64,000 nucleotides of DNA from an uncultured Dokdonia sp. (lineage in GTDB: Bacteria > Bacteroidota > Bacteroidia > Flavobacteriales > Flavobacteriaceae): the NCBI RefSeq assembly GCF_947496725.1, contig NZ_CANMDS010000001.1, forward strand, positions 744,001 through 808,000, in the 5' to 3' direction. Made by a program: the position numbers and the translations under genes. The notes beneath the pieces were generated by a model. The model saw only the letters and a program-made list of their open reading frames with translations. It did not search any database and had not been told where the DNA came from. Each line of letters starts with the position of its first letter. The stretch's first letter is position 1. Positions 49,032 through 58,300 of the stretch are shown here, piece after piece.

Positions 49032-49571
49032 TTAAGAAACGCCTAACTTACTAAAGATGTCCCATATAACCACTCCTGCACTTACAGAAATGTTAAGAGA
49101 ATGCTTAGTACCCACCTGCGGAATCTCAAGTACCGTATCACTTAAAGACACAATCTCTTGCTGCACTCCTTTTACTTCATTACCAAAAACAACAGCATAC
49201 CTCTCCCCTTTTACAGGAGTAAACTTGTCTAGCATTACAGCATCTTCTGCTTGCTCTATAGCACAAAGCTTCACACCTTGTTCTTTTAATTTTTGAGAAA
49301 GCGCGATTGAGTCTTCCACATACTCCCACGCTACAGCATCTGTTGCACCTAGTGCTGTTTTTTGAATATCACGATGCGGCGGTGTAGCAGTGATACCACA
49401 CAAATACACTTTTTCAACAAGGAAGGCATCTGCCGTACGAAAAACTGAACCTACATTGTTGAGACTCCTTATGTTATCCAGCACGATAATAAGTGGCGTT
49501 TTTTCTGCCTCCTTAAAATCTGCAACCGTTTTTCTGTTGAGTTCGCTATTCTTAAGCTTTCTATTATTCAC
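49032..49571 (-). CDS. TrmH/SpoU-family RNA methyltransferase
   Basis: A 179-residue SPOUT-fold 2'-O-ribose methyltransferase: ILDNIRSLNNVGSVFRTADA-like start, VFGNEVKGV and LEIPQVGTKHSLNISVSAGV form the knot. Target RNA is unknown. No ATG is available near the conserved start; GTG at 49571 (VNNRKLKNSELNRK) is preferred, and the open frame further upstream only reads the palindrome (MRFRES at 49637). Confidence 0.9.
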   Translation of the reverse strand: MNNRKLKNSELNRKTVADFKEAEKTPLIIVLDNIRSLNNVGSVFRTADAFLVEKVYLCGITATPPHRDIQKTALGATDAVAWEYVEDSIALSQKLKEQGVKLCAIEQAEDAVMLDKFTPVKGERYAVVFGNEVKGVQQEIVSLSDTVLEIPQVGTKHSLNISVSAGVVIWDIFSKLGVS

Positions 49572-49618
49572 GATGATAAAATATCTAGTATGGAGATTGT
49601 GTGAAAGATGGTGATTTA

Positions 49619-49634
49619 CGCTTTCGCGAAAGCG
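49619..49634. repeat. Chromosomal palindrome copy 18
   Basis: Exact core with a TTA left flank, 8 bp past the era stop. Confidence 0.95.
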
Positions 49635-49642
49635 CATCTATA

Positions 49643-50527
49643 CTACTTCTGGTTATACCCAAAACGCTTGAGCTGTCGCTCGCTGCTTCTCCAGTTCTTA
49701 TTTACTTTTACATATAGTTCAAGATGCACTTGCTTACCAAAGAATTTTTCTAAATCCTTACGAGCCTCTACTCCTACTCGCTTAAGTGCAGTTCCTTTAT
49801 GACCTATAATGATACCCTTCTGGCTATCACGCTCTACCATAATCACAGAACGCATACGTATGATCTCATCTTCTTCAAAAAAGTCTTCTGTATCAATCTC
49901 TACTGCATAAGGGATTTCTTTCTTGTAGTGCATCAAGATTTTCTCACGTATGATCTCATTTACAAAAAAGCGCTCAGGCTTATCTGTAAGTTGGTCTTTA
50001 GGATAAAATGCTGGAGACTCTGGTAGTAGCTCTATAATTCTATTAAACACTTGTGGTACGCCAAAGTTTTCAAGTGCAGAGATTGCAAACACCTCAGCAT
50101 TTGGCACTTTTTCTGACCAAAGCTTTAACGCCTCGCCCAGCATCTCTTCATTACCTTTGTCTATTTTATTAATGAGTAATAAAACGGGAATTTTTGCGCC
50201 ACGTATTTTATTAAAAAACGCTTCGTCTTTGAGCTCCTTTTCTCCTAGCTCTACTATGTAAAGTAGCACATCTGCATCTTCAAATGCGCTTTTTACAAAG
50301 TCCATCATAGATGCTTGTAGCTCGTATGCCGGCTTTATGATACCTGGCGTGTCGCTCAAAATCATCTGGAAGTCTTCTCCGTTTACAATACCTAGTATAC
50401 GGTGACGTGTAGTTTGTGCTTTTGAGGTAATAATACTGAGTCGCTCACCCACAAAGGCATTCATAAGCGTACTTTTACCCACATTAGGGTTTCCTATAAT
50501 ATTTACAAATCCGGCTTTGTGCGACAT
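49643..50527 (-). CDS. era: GTPase Era
   Basis: An essential GTPase in 16S rRNA maturation and small-subunit assembly. The 294-residue protein has G1 GNPNVGKST, G3 DTPG, G4 NKID, and a C-terminal KH domain (GHKGTALKRVGVEARKDLEKFFGKQVHLELYVKV, in two parts). ATG at 50527. It is flanked on both sides by SpoU-type methyltransferase genes on the same strand. Confidence 0.97.
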   Translation of the reverse strand: MSHKAGFVNIIGNPNVGKSTLMNAFVGERLSIITSKAQTTRHRILGIVNGEDFQMILSDTPGIIKPAYELQASMMDFVKSAFEDADVLLYIVELGEKELKDEAFFNKIRGAKIPVLLLINKIDKGNEEMLGEALKLWSEKVPNAEVFAISALENFGVPQVFNRIIELLPESPAFYPKDQLTDKPERFFVNEIIREKILMHYKKEIPYAVEIDTEDFFEEDEIIRMRSVIMVERDSQKGIIIGHKGTALKRVGVEARKDLEKFFGKQVHLELYVKVNKNWRSSERQLKRFGYNQK

Positions 50528-50542
50528 AGTGTTTCTTTTAGG

Positions 50543-50550
50543 CAAAGATA
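50543..50550 (-). promoter_or_regulatory. era -7 box
   Basis: The minus strand reads TATCTTTG, 15 bp before the ATG. Confidence 0.6.
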
Positions 50551-50628
50551 CTTTAAATAGTACGTTTGCCTTTATGGATATAAAGAGTTATTAATTATGT
50601 AAATGATGTGTGGTTATGGGAGGTATTA

Positions 50629-50644
50629 CGCTTTCGCAAAAGCG
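50629..50644. repeat. Chromosomal palindrome copy 19 (one mismatch)
   Basis: CGCTTTCGCAAAAGCG, with one G changed to A; TTA left flank. It is 6 bp past the stop of the second SpoU gene. Confidence 0.88.
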
Positions 50645-50650
50645 CAATAA

Positions 50651-51112
50651 TTACGATCTAGATTTTGCCAGCGCTCTGTCATACAGCACGATGCTCCCAG
50701 CTACAGCCACATTAAGGCTTAGGGTAGAAGAGAATTTTACAAGAAAGTGAGATCTATCTATCGCCTCACGTGTAAGACCGTGATCTTCTGCTCCTAGTAA
50801 ATAAACACAGCGCCTAGGATGCTCAAAAGTCTCTAGCGATTGTGCACGCTCATCTAGCTCTACACCTACAATGCGAGCTCCTTTAGGTAAGTGGTTAAAA
50901 AAGTCATCAAAATTATCATAGTGATAATAAGGCATCGCACTTACAGCATTGTGTGTATCACTAGCTTGCTTTGCATAGCGGTTGCCTATGGTAAAAATAA
51001 AACTAGCACCAAGGTTTTGAGCAGAACGCCAGAGCACTCCTAAATTTTCTGGAGTTTTTCCATTCTGGATTCCTATCCCAAAAAACTCGTTTGTAAAATT
51101 ATCTGGCTGCAT
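50651..51112 (-). CDS. SpoU-family RNA methyltransferase (small)
   Basis: A 153-residue SPOUT methyltransferase without an N-terminal substrate domain: GIQNGKTPENLGVLWRSAQNLGA, YLLGAEDHGLTREAID and LSLNVAVAGSIVLYDR are the three knot motifs. It is about the length of TrmL, the tRNA wobble methyltransferase, but also fits other SpoU members. Target is unknown. Confidence 0.88.
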   Translation of the reverse strand: MQPDNFTNEFFGIGIQNGKTPENLGVLWRSAQNLGASFIFTIGNRYAKQASDTHNAVSAMPYYHYDNFDDFFNHLPKGARIVGVELDERAQSLETFEHPRRCVYLLGAEDHGLTREAIDRSHFLVKFSSTLSLNVAVAGSIVLYDRALAKSRS

Positions 51113-51137
51113 ATATATATGACTATGGTATAAATAA

Positions 51138-51168
51138 AAAAGAGACCGTCACAAGTGAGGTCTCTTTT
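51138..51168 (-). terminator. Terminator of the 78-residue gene
   Basis: A 10-bp stem (AAAAGAGACC/GGTCTCTTTT) with an 11-nt loop, 3 bp past the stop at 51172. Confidence 0.7.
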
Positions 51169-51171
51169 ATT

Positions 51172-51408
51172 TTACATACTATCAGGTCTACCCTTCAAGC
51201 GTTTTTCAATCTTCTTTTTCTTTTCTGTGAGACGCTTCATTGTATCCATTATTTCAGAATCCTTTGTCTCTTTAAAAATCTCATTCAGTGCAAGAATGAG
51301 GCGTTTTGCTTCTCTTGAAGCTGCAACGCGATCACTGGTGGACATATTGCTCATTGAAGCATTCTCAAAAGCCACCGCTTCTTCCATTAATTTCATACAG
51401 TATTTCAA
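51172..51408 (-). CDS. Small helical protein of unknown function
   Basis: A 78-residue protein, highly charged and helical (DRVAASREAKRLILALNEIF, then DTMKRLTEKKKKIEKRLKGR). An M at residue 5 is an alternative start (51396). No family is recognised. The terminator directly behind its stop supports it as a real gene. Confidence 0.6.
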   Translation of the reverse strand: MKYCMKLMEEAVAFENASMSNMSTSDRVAASREAKRLILALNEIFKETKDSEIMDTMKRLTEKKKKIEKRLKGRPDSM

Positions 51409-51530
51409 ATTTTGGCGAATGTAATGTAACTCACCATATTATACAAGATTTACCCATAAATACTTGCACTACACAAGTATAAAATATTGATAATCAAGTC
51501 TAAAAGGAGAGAAAACTCCTACTCAACCCC

Positions 51531-51755
51531 TTAATTTACATTCTTTTTTATAAAAAGATAGTATGCATTTATTAGTAATATCGCAACATTAGTTACGATT
51601 ACCGGTATACTTGACAACAATACTCCATACACCACAAAAAATGCACAACCCACTGAGTTTACAATACGTAGTGTACGTATATCTTTAAATAAAAATGACA
51701 ACAGCACAAATAAACTGGCTAGATAACCGATAATTTCGGTAGGATTAATTTCCAT
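51531..51755 (-). CDS. YgjV-like small membrane protein
   Basis: A 74-residue inner-membrane protein with about three hydrophobic segments. Sequence EIIGYLASLFVLLSFLFKD and IRTLRIVNSVGCAFFVVYGV matches the YgjV family (a membrane protein of unknown function, sometimes mislabelled as an enzyme). It lies just downstream of rimK on the same strand. Confidence 0.75.
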   Translation of the reverse strand: MEINPTEIIGYLASLFVLLSFLFKDIRTLRIVNSVGCAFFVVYGVLLSSIPVIVTNVAILLINAYYLFIKKNVN

Positions 51756-51805
51756 AAATAAACACTTTAATTTTAATATTATAATTTTAAATCAAGAGCA
51801 GTAGC

Positions 51806-52678
51806 CTAGGCATTTCTCTCTACATACTTAATAATGTGGGTTGCAATATCTGTTCCCGTAGCTCTTTCTATACCTTCTAATCCTGGTGATGAGTTTACCT
51901 CGAGAATTAAAGGTCCTCTAGATGACTGCAATAAATCAACCCCGGCGATACCTAGCCCCATTGCTTTTGCGGCCTTTAAGGCTGCATTTTCTTCTTCGTC
52001 TGTAAGCTCTATTACATTTGCACTACCACCACGGTGTAAGTTAGACCTAAACTCACCTTCTTTTCCTTGCCTTTTCATTGCGCCTACCACAGCACCATCT
52101 ACTACAAAAACACGTATATCTGCACCTCCAGCTTCTTCTATAAACTCTTGAGCAATCACTCTAGCCTGTAACCCGTTAAAAGCTTCTAAGATGGACTCTG
52201 CACTATTTTTATTATCTGCCAGCACAACACCAAGCCCTTGAGTACCTTCAAGTAATTTTATAACAAGTGGCGCACCTCCTACCCCATCTACAACCTGACT
52301 CACATCTTTTGAGTAGTTTGTAAACACTGTTTTAGGCAAGCCAAGACCAGCTCTAGAAAGAATTTGCAAGCTTCTTAATTTATCTCTAGATCTCACAAGG
52401 GCTTGTGACTCTGTGGCAGAAAACACCTTCATCATCTCAAACTGTCTCACAACAGCAGTCCCAAAAAATGTTACAGAAGCACCTATTCTAGGTATGATCC
52501 CATCTATATCCCTAATCTCTTCTCCTTTGTATACTATAGTCGGATTCTTTTTTTCAATCACGAGATTACACTTAGTGTGATCTATAATAATCATCTCGTG
52601 ACCTTTTTTTTGACCAGCTTCTACAATTCGTTTTGTAGAGTACAAATTAGGGTTTTGAGATAGTACAACAATTTTCAT
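51806..52678 (-). CDS. rimK: Ribosomal protein S6 modification enzyme RimK-like ATP-grasp ligase
   Basis: An ATP-grasp ligase that in E. coli adds glutamate residues to ribosomal protein S6. The 290-residue protein has [30 protein letters not shown], and [13 protein letters not shown], the ATP- and Mg-binding region. It is close to E. coli RimK in length. It may act on S6 here too; the C-terminal target tail would have to be checked. Confidence 0.93.
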   Translation of the reverse strand: MKIVVLSQNPNLYSTKRIVEAGQKKGHEMIIIDHTKCNLVIEKKNPTIVYKGEEIRDIDGIIPRIGASVTFFGTAVVRQFEMMKVFSATESQALVRSRDKLRSLQILSRAGLGLPKTVFTNYSKDVSQVVDGVGGAPLVIKLLEGTQGLGVVLADNKNSAESILEAFNGLQARVIAQEFIEEAGGADIRVFVVDGAVVGAMKRQGKEGEFRSNLHRGGSANVIELTDEEENAALKAAKAMGLGIAGVDLLQSSRGPLILEVNSSPGLEGIERATGTDIATHIIKYVERNA

Positions 52679-52706
52679 ATAGTATAATTTATAGGGACAT
52701 TAGACA

Positions 52707-52714
52707 CAAAATTA
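52707..52714 (-). promoter_or_regulatory. rimK -7 box
   Basis: The minus strand reads TAATTTTG, 28 bp before the rimK ATG. Confidence 0.45.
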
Positions 52715-52722
52715 GTGCATAA

Positions 52723-52753
52723 AAAAAGTCTCAACTTGTGATTGAGACTTTTT
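52723..52753 (-). terminator. Terminator of initiator tRNA
   Basis: A 12-bp stem (AAAAAGTCTCAA and complement) with a 7-nt loop, 6 bp past the tRNA 3' end. Confidence 0.85.
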
Positions 52754-52759
52754 ACTTAG

Positions 52760-52832
52760 TAGCGGGAACTGGACTCGAACCAGTGACCTTCGGGTTATGA
52801 GCCCGACGAGCTGCCTACTGCTCTATCCCGCG
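52760..52832 (-). tRNA. Initiator tRNA-fMet (anticodon CAT)
   Basis: A 73-nt cloverleaf on the minus strand. The anticodon stem has three consecutive G-C pairs next to the loop (GGG/CCC) and positions 1 and 72 (C and T) are unpaired; both are marks of the initiator tRNA. CCA is not encoded. It has its own promoter at 52892-52899. Confidence 0.93.
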
Positions 52833-53069
52833 ATGTATGTTCCAGTAACACGTTTCTTGATTAGGCCATCAGTACTGCGTTAATTGGAGTGCAAATATAC
52901 AACCGTTTTTGTCATATATAAAAGGAAAATGTAGGATATTTTTTTAATTATTTGCAACCCCCACATAGACAGGCATATCTGTAACAATATATTTAATTGA
53001 GAGTAGGTAATAGTGTATTTAAATCTCAAATACTACCTCAAGATGTACAAAATAGAGACCAGAAACGGC
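52833..53069. other. Non-coding stretch
   Basis: Apart from the tRNA promoter I see nothing here; short open frames are not supported. Confidence 0.5.
52892..52899 (-). promoter_or_regulatory. -7 box of initiator tRNA
   Basis: The minus strand reads TATATTTG, about 60 bp before the tRNA. Confidence 0.55.
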
Positions 53070-53249
53070 TTATTGTTCAATATCACGAGCCTCAAAACCT
53101 ACAAGTTCTTGCTCTTCAAAAGTGGTGCGTACCTCTATAGGATTACAACACACTTCACAATCTTCTACATAAACCGTACTCACAGATGGGTCTAAAAGCA
53201 TAGACACCTCTTCCCAACAGTATGGACATTGAAAAAAATGTTCAAACAT
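53070..53249 (-). CDS. CPXCG-motif Cys-rich small protein
   Basis: A 59-residue protein, too short for many gene callers. The CPYCWEEVSMLLDPS motif with cysteines at 8 and 11, and CEVCCNPIEV with cysteines at 31, 34 and 35, identify the small CPXCG family, which probably binds zinc. The motif is usually CPXCG; here a Trp replaces the Gly. Function is unknown. It lies downstream of the efflux operon on the same strand. Confidence 0.82.
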   Translation of the reverse strand: MFEHFFQCPYCWEEVSMLLDPSVSTVYVEDCEVCCNPIEVRTTFEEQELVGFEARDIEQ

Positions 53250-53265
53250 AGTGTAGTTTTTATTG

Positions 53266-53281
53266 CGCTTTCGCGAAAGCG
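53266..53281. repeat. Chromosomal palindrome copy 20
   Basis: Exact core, 10 bp past the TolC-like stop, upstream of the CPXCG gene. Confidence 0.95.
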
Positions 53282-53291
53282 GAATTACCTC

Positions 53292-54629
53292 CTACAACTT
53301 CACATTAAGGAGTTGCCCCGTGAGCTGTAGTAACTGTATTTCTGCCAGCTTTGCCGTATACTTTGCGGCATTCTTAGTGGTTTGTGCATTGAGCAAGTTA
53401 AGTTGTGCCTGTCTAAACTCTACGCTACTTACCTGCCCTAGTTTAAATCGCTCTTCTGATCGATCAAAGTTAGCCTGACTTGTACTTACATTTTGCTCTT
53501 GAAGCTCATAGATTTTAAGGGCATTGAGATAATCTCCCTTTGCATTTGCAATGTCTCCCAGTACCTGCTGCCTTAGTTGCTCTTGGGTATACTTTTGATT
53601 TTCTAAAAAGATTTTTGCATTCTTTACTCCTATGATAGAGCTGCCGCCATCAAATAAATTCCACTGCAGGGTTGCACCTGTTTGAAAACCTGTAGAGGTG
53701 CTTGAGGCAAGAAAATTTGTAGCAGGAAAATTACCCTCTGTCCAGCCGTAACTACCTGTAAGACCTATGGTAGGTAAAAGCAAAGATTTAGCTTGTTTAA
53801 TTTGATAATCACTTATCGTAATATTTTGCTCTGCTTGAAGAATAGATACATTATTTGTGATACCCTCACTTATAAAGCGCTCTACTTCTAGCGGGTTTAT
53901 AAAAGTAACGGTAGTATCTGCACTTTTTAAGTCTTCCAGCTCTCTAGCGAGGACTACGTTAAGATCTCGCTGTGCGTTACGTAACTGCTGTCTGGTAGTA
54001 AGAATGTTTGTACTATCCGTCACAATATCTACTTGTGCATTGAGCACCTCTAACTTATTTACTTGTCCATAATCAAATTGATATTGCGCACGTACCTCTC
54101 TTGCTTTTGAAATATCTAAAGCGGTTTCTAAAACAGCTAAGTTTTCTTCAATACGAGCCACTTCATAATACACAGAAAATAGCTGCAACATTACATTCTC
54201 TATGGTCTCTCGTGCTTGCAGCTGTGATAAGCCATACTGCTCTTTTAATGTTTTATAATTATAGTACCTACCTAACCCATCAAACAAGGTATAGTTAAGA
54301 TTAATAGAAGCATTATATCTTGTGGTCTCTGCCCCATCTACAGCGCTTACATTACCATCTTGAAAGGTAGCCTCTTGATCATCTATACTATAATTTACAC
54401 CTGCATTACCTGTGAGGGATGGCAAGTAGCCACTATTTAAGATACTTTTATTGTTTTCAGCTATGGCGACTTGATTATTTGCGAGTAGTATCCCAAAGTT
54501 ATTCTCAAGCATTATCTGCACGGCCTCTTCTTTTGTGAGTAATTGTGCTGGGAGGTCTTGTGCATACGCTTTCGCGAAAGCGAATAACAACACCATAGCA
54601 ACTATACTTTTTATAAAAGATTGTATCAT
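53292..54629 (-). CDS. TolC-family outer-membrane efflux protein
   Basis: A 445-residue outer-membrane channel of the RND system. The signal peptide ends FAFAKAYAQ, where AFAKA comes from palindrome copy 21. Two OEP repeats follow with the typical helical barrel (YEVARIEENLAVLETALDIS; KLGQVSSVEFRQAQLNLLNAQ). It overlaps the 226-residue gene before it by 4 bp (ATGA), so it is the last gene of the operon. Confidence 0.94.
   Translation of the reverse strand: MIQSFIKSIVAMVLLFAFAKAYAQDLPAQLLTKEEAVQIMLENNFGILLANNQVAIAENNKSILNSGYLPSLTGNAGVNYSIDDQEATFQDGNVSAVDGAETTRYNASINLNYTLFDGLGRYYNYKTLKEQYGLSQLQARETIENVMLQLFSVYYEVARIEENLAVLETALDISKAREVRAQYQFDYGQVNKLEVLNAQVDIVTDSTNILTTRQQLRNAQRDLNVVLARELEDLKSADTTVTFINPLEVERFISEGITNNVSILQAEQNITISDYQIKQAKSLLLPTIGLTGSYGWTEGNFPATNFLASSTSTGFQTGATLQWNLFDGGSSIIGVKNAKIFLENQKYTQEQLRQQVLGDIANAKGDYLNALKIYELQEQNVSTSQANFDRSEERFKLGQVSSVEFRQAQLNLLNAQTTKNAAKYTAKLAEIQLLQLTGQLLNVKL
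54567..54582. repeat. Chromosomal palindrome copy 21
   Basis: Exact core encoding AFAKA at the signal-peptide end of the TolC-like gene. Confidence 0.95.
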
Positions 54630-55306
54630 CTGTTTGCAGTCATTTTAAGTAATAATGTTTCTAGTGTACGTCTTTGCACTAGGTTGTCTTGATTTGCTCT
54701 TATGAACTCAATATCATTTATATGAAAAACGAGTTCTCCTTCTTCTTCTTCAATCCCGAGCTGGCTACTAAGGTAAGTTTGAGCTCCAGATAGTCCTCCT
54801 TTTTTTATAGTTACTTCACCTCCAGATTTAGTAAGCAAAAAGCTATTAAAATCTAAAAAACGCTCTATACCTGATAGCATTTTAAAACCTACAAGTCCAG
54901 CAGTAATCATTAACACATATATAAACAACTTATCAAGTCCAAACTCGTTATCGCCTGTAAAAATTGCAACGAGCAGCCAGAAAGCTATAAGCCCTACAAG
55001 TGACAGTAACACACCTAGTACTATGGATATGATATCCATAATTTTTGCTTTGGAGGTGCGCTTTACTACAATCTCTCCTGTGGTTGTGTTTTCTTCATAA
55101 TGAAAGCCTAGTTCTTCTAGGTTTTCAAGATTTGCGATGGCCGTTTCTTTATGGGCAATTTGCTCTTCCAGCTTTTCTGTAGAAACATCTATAGATTGCT
55201 TTCTAATAGTATCTAGCAAGTTGAGTTTTGCTTCATAAGTAAGCTTGTCGCTATGCTCTAGCACGGCAACAATTTCTCGCGGTGTATGATTTTTATACAA
55301 ATTCAT
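54626..55306 (-). CDS. Uncharacterised membrane protein in the RND operon
   Basis: A 226-residue protein: helical cytoplasmic N-terminus (about 1-85, with YEAKLNLLDTIRKQSI), two membrane segments (about 88-118 and 128-150), then a C-terminal cytoplasmic or periplasmic domain (KSGGEVTIKKGGLSG, FHINDIEFIRANQDNLV). No family is recognised. It is between the RND pump and TolC genes, overlapping the latter and separated by one base from the former, so a role in efflux is likely but unproven. Confidence 0.75.
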   Translation of the reverse strand: MNLYKNHTPREIVAVLEHSDKLTYEAKLNLLDTIRKQSIDVSTEKLEEQIAHKETAIANLENLEELGFHYEENTTTGEIVVKRTSKAKIMDIISIVLGVLLSLVGLIAFWLLVAIFTGDNEFGLDKLFIYVLMITAGLVGFKMLSGIERFLDFNSFLLTKSGGEVTIKKGGLSGAQTYLSSQLGIEEEEGELVFHINDIEFIRANQDNLVQRRTLETLLLKMTANR

Positions 55307-55307
55307 T

Positions 55308-58300
55308 TTACGCTATATCTGTTTTAGGCTTAAAGGGAACTTGAAGCTCTTGGTTGTCATTCTCGTGCTCTTCTTCCATTTCCTTTACGGCTCTCTCTTG
55401 ATTTTCTCTAGCTGTCTTTCTTCCCTTCTGTAACATATCTGTAGTGGTCTTTACCCAGTTGCTAAATGATAAAAAGATAGGAAGCATTACAAGCGTAAGT
55501 ACCGTTGCAAAGCCTATCCCGTATGCAATAGATATTGCCATTGGGATTAAGAACTGTGCTTGTCTACTCTCTTCAAAAATAAGCGGTGCAAGACCAGCAA
55601 TAGTTGTGATTGAGGTAAGAAAGATAGCTCTAAATCTAGAACGACCAGCATCAAAAATAGCATCCTCAAAGGTCATACCTTCTCTTAGGTTAGTATTAAA
55701 CTTACCTATAAGCACCAAGCCATCATTTACCATAATCCCTATCAAGGCTATAATACCAAGCATAGATAATATGTTAAGCGGGAAGTCGTGTATCCAGTGC
55801 CCCCAGGCTACTGCTGGCAAACTCAATGGTATAAGAAGCAATAACATCAACGGCTGACTATAACTTCTAAAGGTAAATGCAATCACTATGTAAATAAGTA
55901 ATAGCACCGTAAGGCCTACAGGTATAAGTGAGTCTGTAAGTTTACCTGCCTCTCTGTTTTGACCTTCGTATGATGGTGTTACTGTAGGATACTTAGATAG
56001 TATCTCTGGCATCACGTTAGTACGCAAATCTGTCATTACATCTGTGGCACTTACTTCTTTTGGGTTTTTGAGATCTGCAAGTATTTGTATCTCCCTTCTA
56101 CCCTCAAGGTGGTTTACTGCCACATCACCACGCTCAATAGTGTAAGATGCTATCTCATTGAGAGGCACCTTTGCTCCAGATGGCGTAGTGATACGCATAT
56201 CATCTAGATTAGATATAGATGATCTATTATCCCGATCATAACGCACCCATACTCTTATCTCATCTTGACCTCTCTGAAAGCGCTGCGCTTGTGCCCCAAA
56301 GAATCCTGCTCGTACCTGTGCCATTACAGTTTGCAAATTGAGTCCCAGTGAGTATGCAGACTCGTTGAGCTCTAATCTAATTTCTTTAATACCCGCAGGG
56401 TCATTATCTGTTATATCTTTTAATACAGGGTTGGTCTCTAGTGATTGCTTAAGCTCAGCCTTTGCTGCTTTAAGTTCGGCTATATTATTTCCTAATAAAG
56501 AAACTGCAACTGGGCTTCCTCCAAAGTTACCTCCGCCTCCATACACAAGGCTTTCTTTACCTATTACAGGACCTACCTTCTCTTGTATCATATTACCTAC
56601 TATGATAGAAGTAACCTCGTTAGGTCTTTCTTCTCCCGGAAGCATATTTATGCTTAAAGAAGCTGTAGATGTCCCTGGCCCAATGTTTTTGATAATATTC
56701 TCAAACATAGGTCCATCTATCTCATTTTTATACTTTTCAGTTAGCTCTTTATTTGTCTCTACAACCTTTTCTTCTATCATAGAGATAATACTGTCTGTGA
56801 TAGCCGCATTTGTACCATTAGGCATCTCAAGACTTATTCTCACATTATCACTTGCAACACGCGGGAAAAACGCTCCACGTATAATACCCGCCTCAAAACT
56901 CCCAGAGGTGAGTAAAATAAATGCAATAAAAAATGAAAACATCAAGAACTTGTAGTCGAGTGCAAATCTCAGTACTGGGCTATACACGCGATCACGCAAC
57001 CAGACCATAATACGATCTCCAAACTCATTTATATAGCGCAGTTTTGAGAATAGCTTTGCCATTCCCTTTTTAGGCTTATTGCTTTGTGCTCGCAATGCCT
57101 TAGAATGTGCAAGGTGAGCTGGCAGTATAATGAGGGCTTCTACAAGAGAAACAAGCAGCGTAAGCATTACTATAACCGAAACCTCTCCGAAAAATTCACC
57201 TATTCTTCCATCTAAAAACAAGAAAATACCAAAAGCGAGAATCGTTGTAGTTATTGCCGAAAGAATAGGAGGCAACACCTCCATTGTACCATCTACGGCA
57301 GCTTGTATAGGGGTTTTACCACGTTCATAATGTTGATAGATGTTTTCTGCTATGACAATACCGTCATCTACCAGAATACCTATCACGATAATCATCCCAA
57401 ATAATGATAATACATTAATCGTCACATTAAAATAACCTGCAAGCATAAACATCCCTAAGAATGCCACGGGAAGCCCAAAGGCTACCCAGAATGCTAGTCG
57501 TGTATTTAAAAATACTGATAGAAACAATAGCACCAAGAGCATCCCTACAACGGCATTTTCTGTAAGTAATGCTGTACGTTGTACAAGCGTTATAGATAAG
57601 TCACTTACAACAGCTAGCTGTACATTGTTATACTTTGCATTAAAGTCTTCTATATATTCTTTTGCCTTTTCTGCGGCACCTATAAGGTCTTCTGTATTTG
57701 TAGATGTTATGGTCACATTTACAGCAAGATTTCCATTAAAGTAATTTGCATTAGGTGTTTCAGAAAAACGGTCTCTTACCTCTGCAACATCTTTGAGACG
57801 TATGGTTCTTCCATTAGCATTTGATCTCACAATGACATTAGACAGCTCGTCACCGTAGTAAGCTCTATTATTTGCTCTTATAAGATACTCTTCTGCCTCT
57901 GTTTTTATAGACCCTCCTGTTGTTAATATGTTTGAAGAGCTCACTGCCTGAGATACATCTGCAAAAGACAAGTCGTAAGCCAGCAAACTGTTTTCATTTA
58001 CAGCTATCTCAATTTCTTCTTCAGGATATCCAGATACTGCTATTTGAGAAATACCATCTATGCCACGCAGGTCATTTTCTACCTGGCGTCCTATTTGTTT
58101 TAAAGTCTCAAGCGATACGTTTTCTCCGCTTATAGAAAAAGATATAGTTTGCCTTATTGCTTCAACCTTTGCCACTACAAGAGGCTCCATACCAGAAGGA
58201 AATGAAGGCACACGATCTACAGCATTCTTTACTTCAAGAAGCATAAAATCAATATCCTTCCCTTTTTCTATCTCTACATTAATGCTACCACTGTTTTCTC

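Noticed and set aside
49032-49637. A longer TrmH starting MRFRES
   Set aside because: The N-terminus is only the palindrome read through; the conserved protein starts near GTG 49571.
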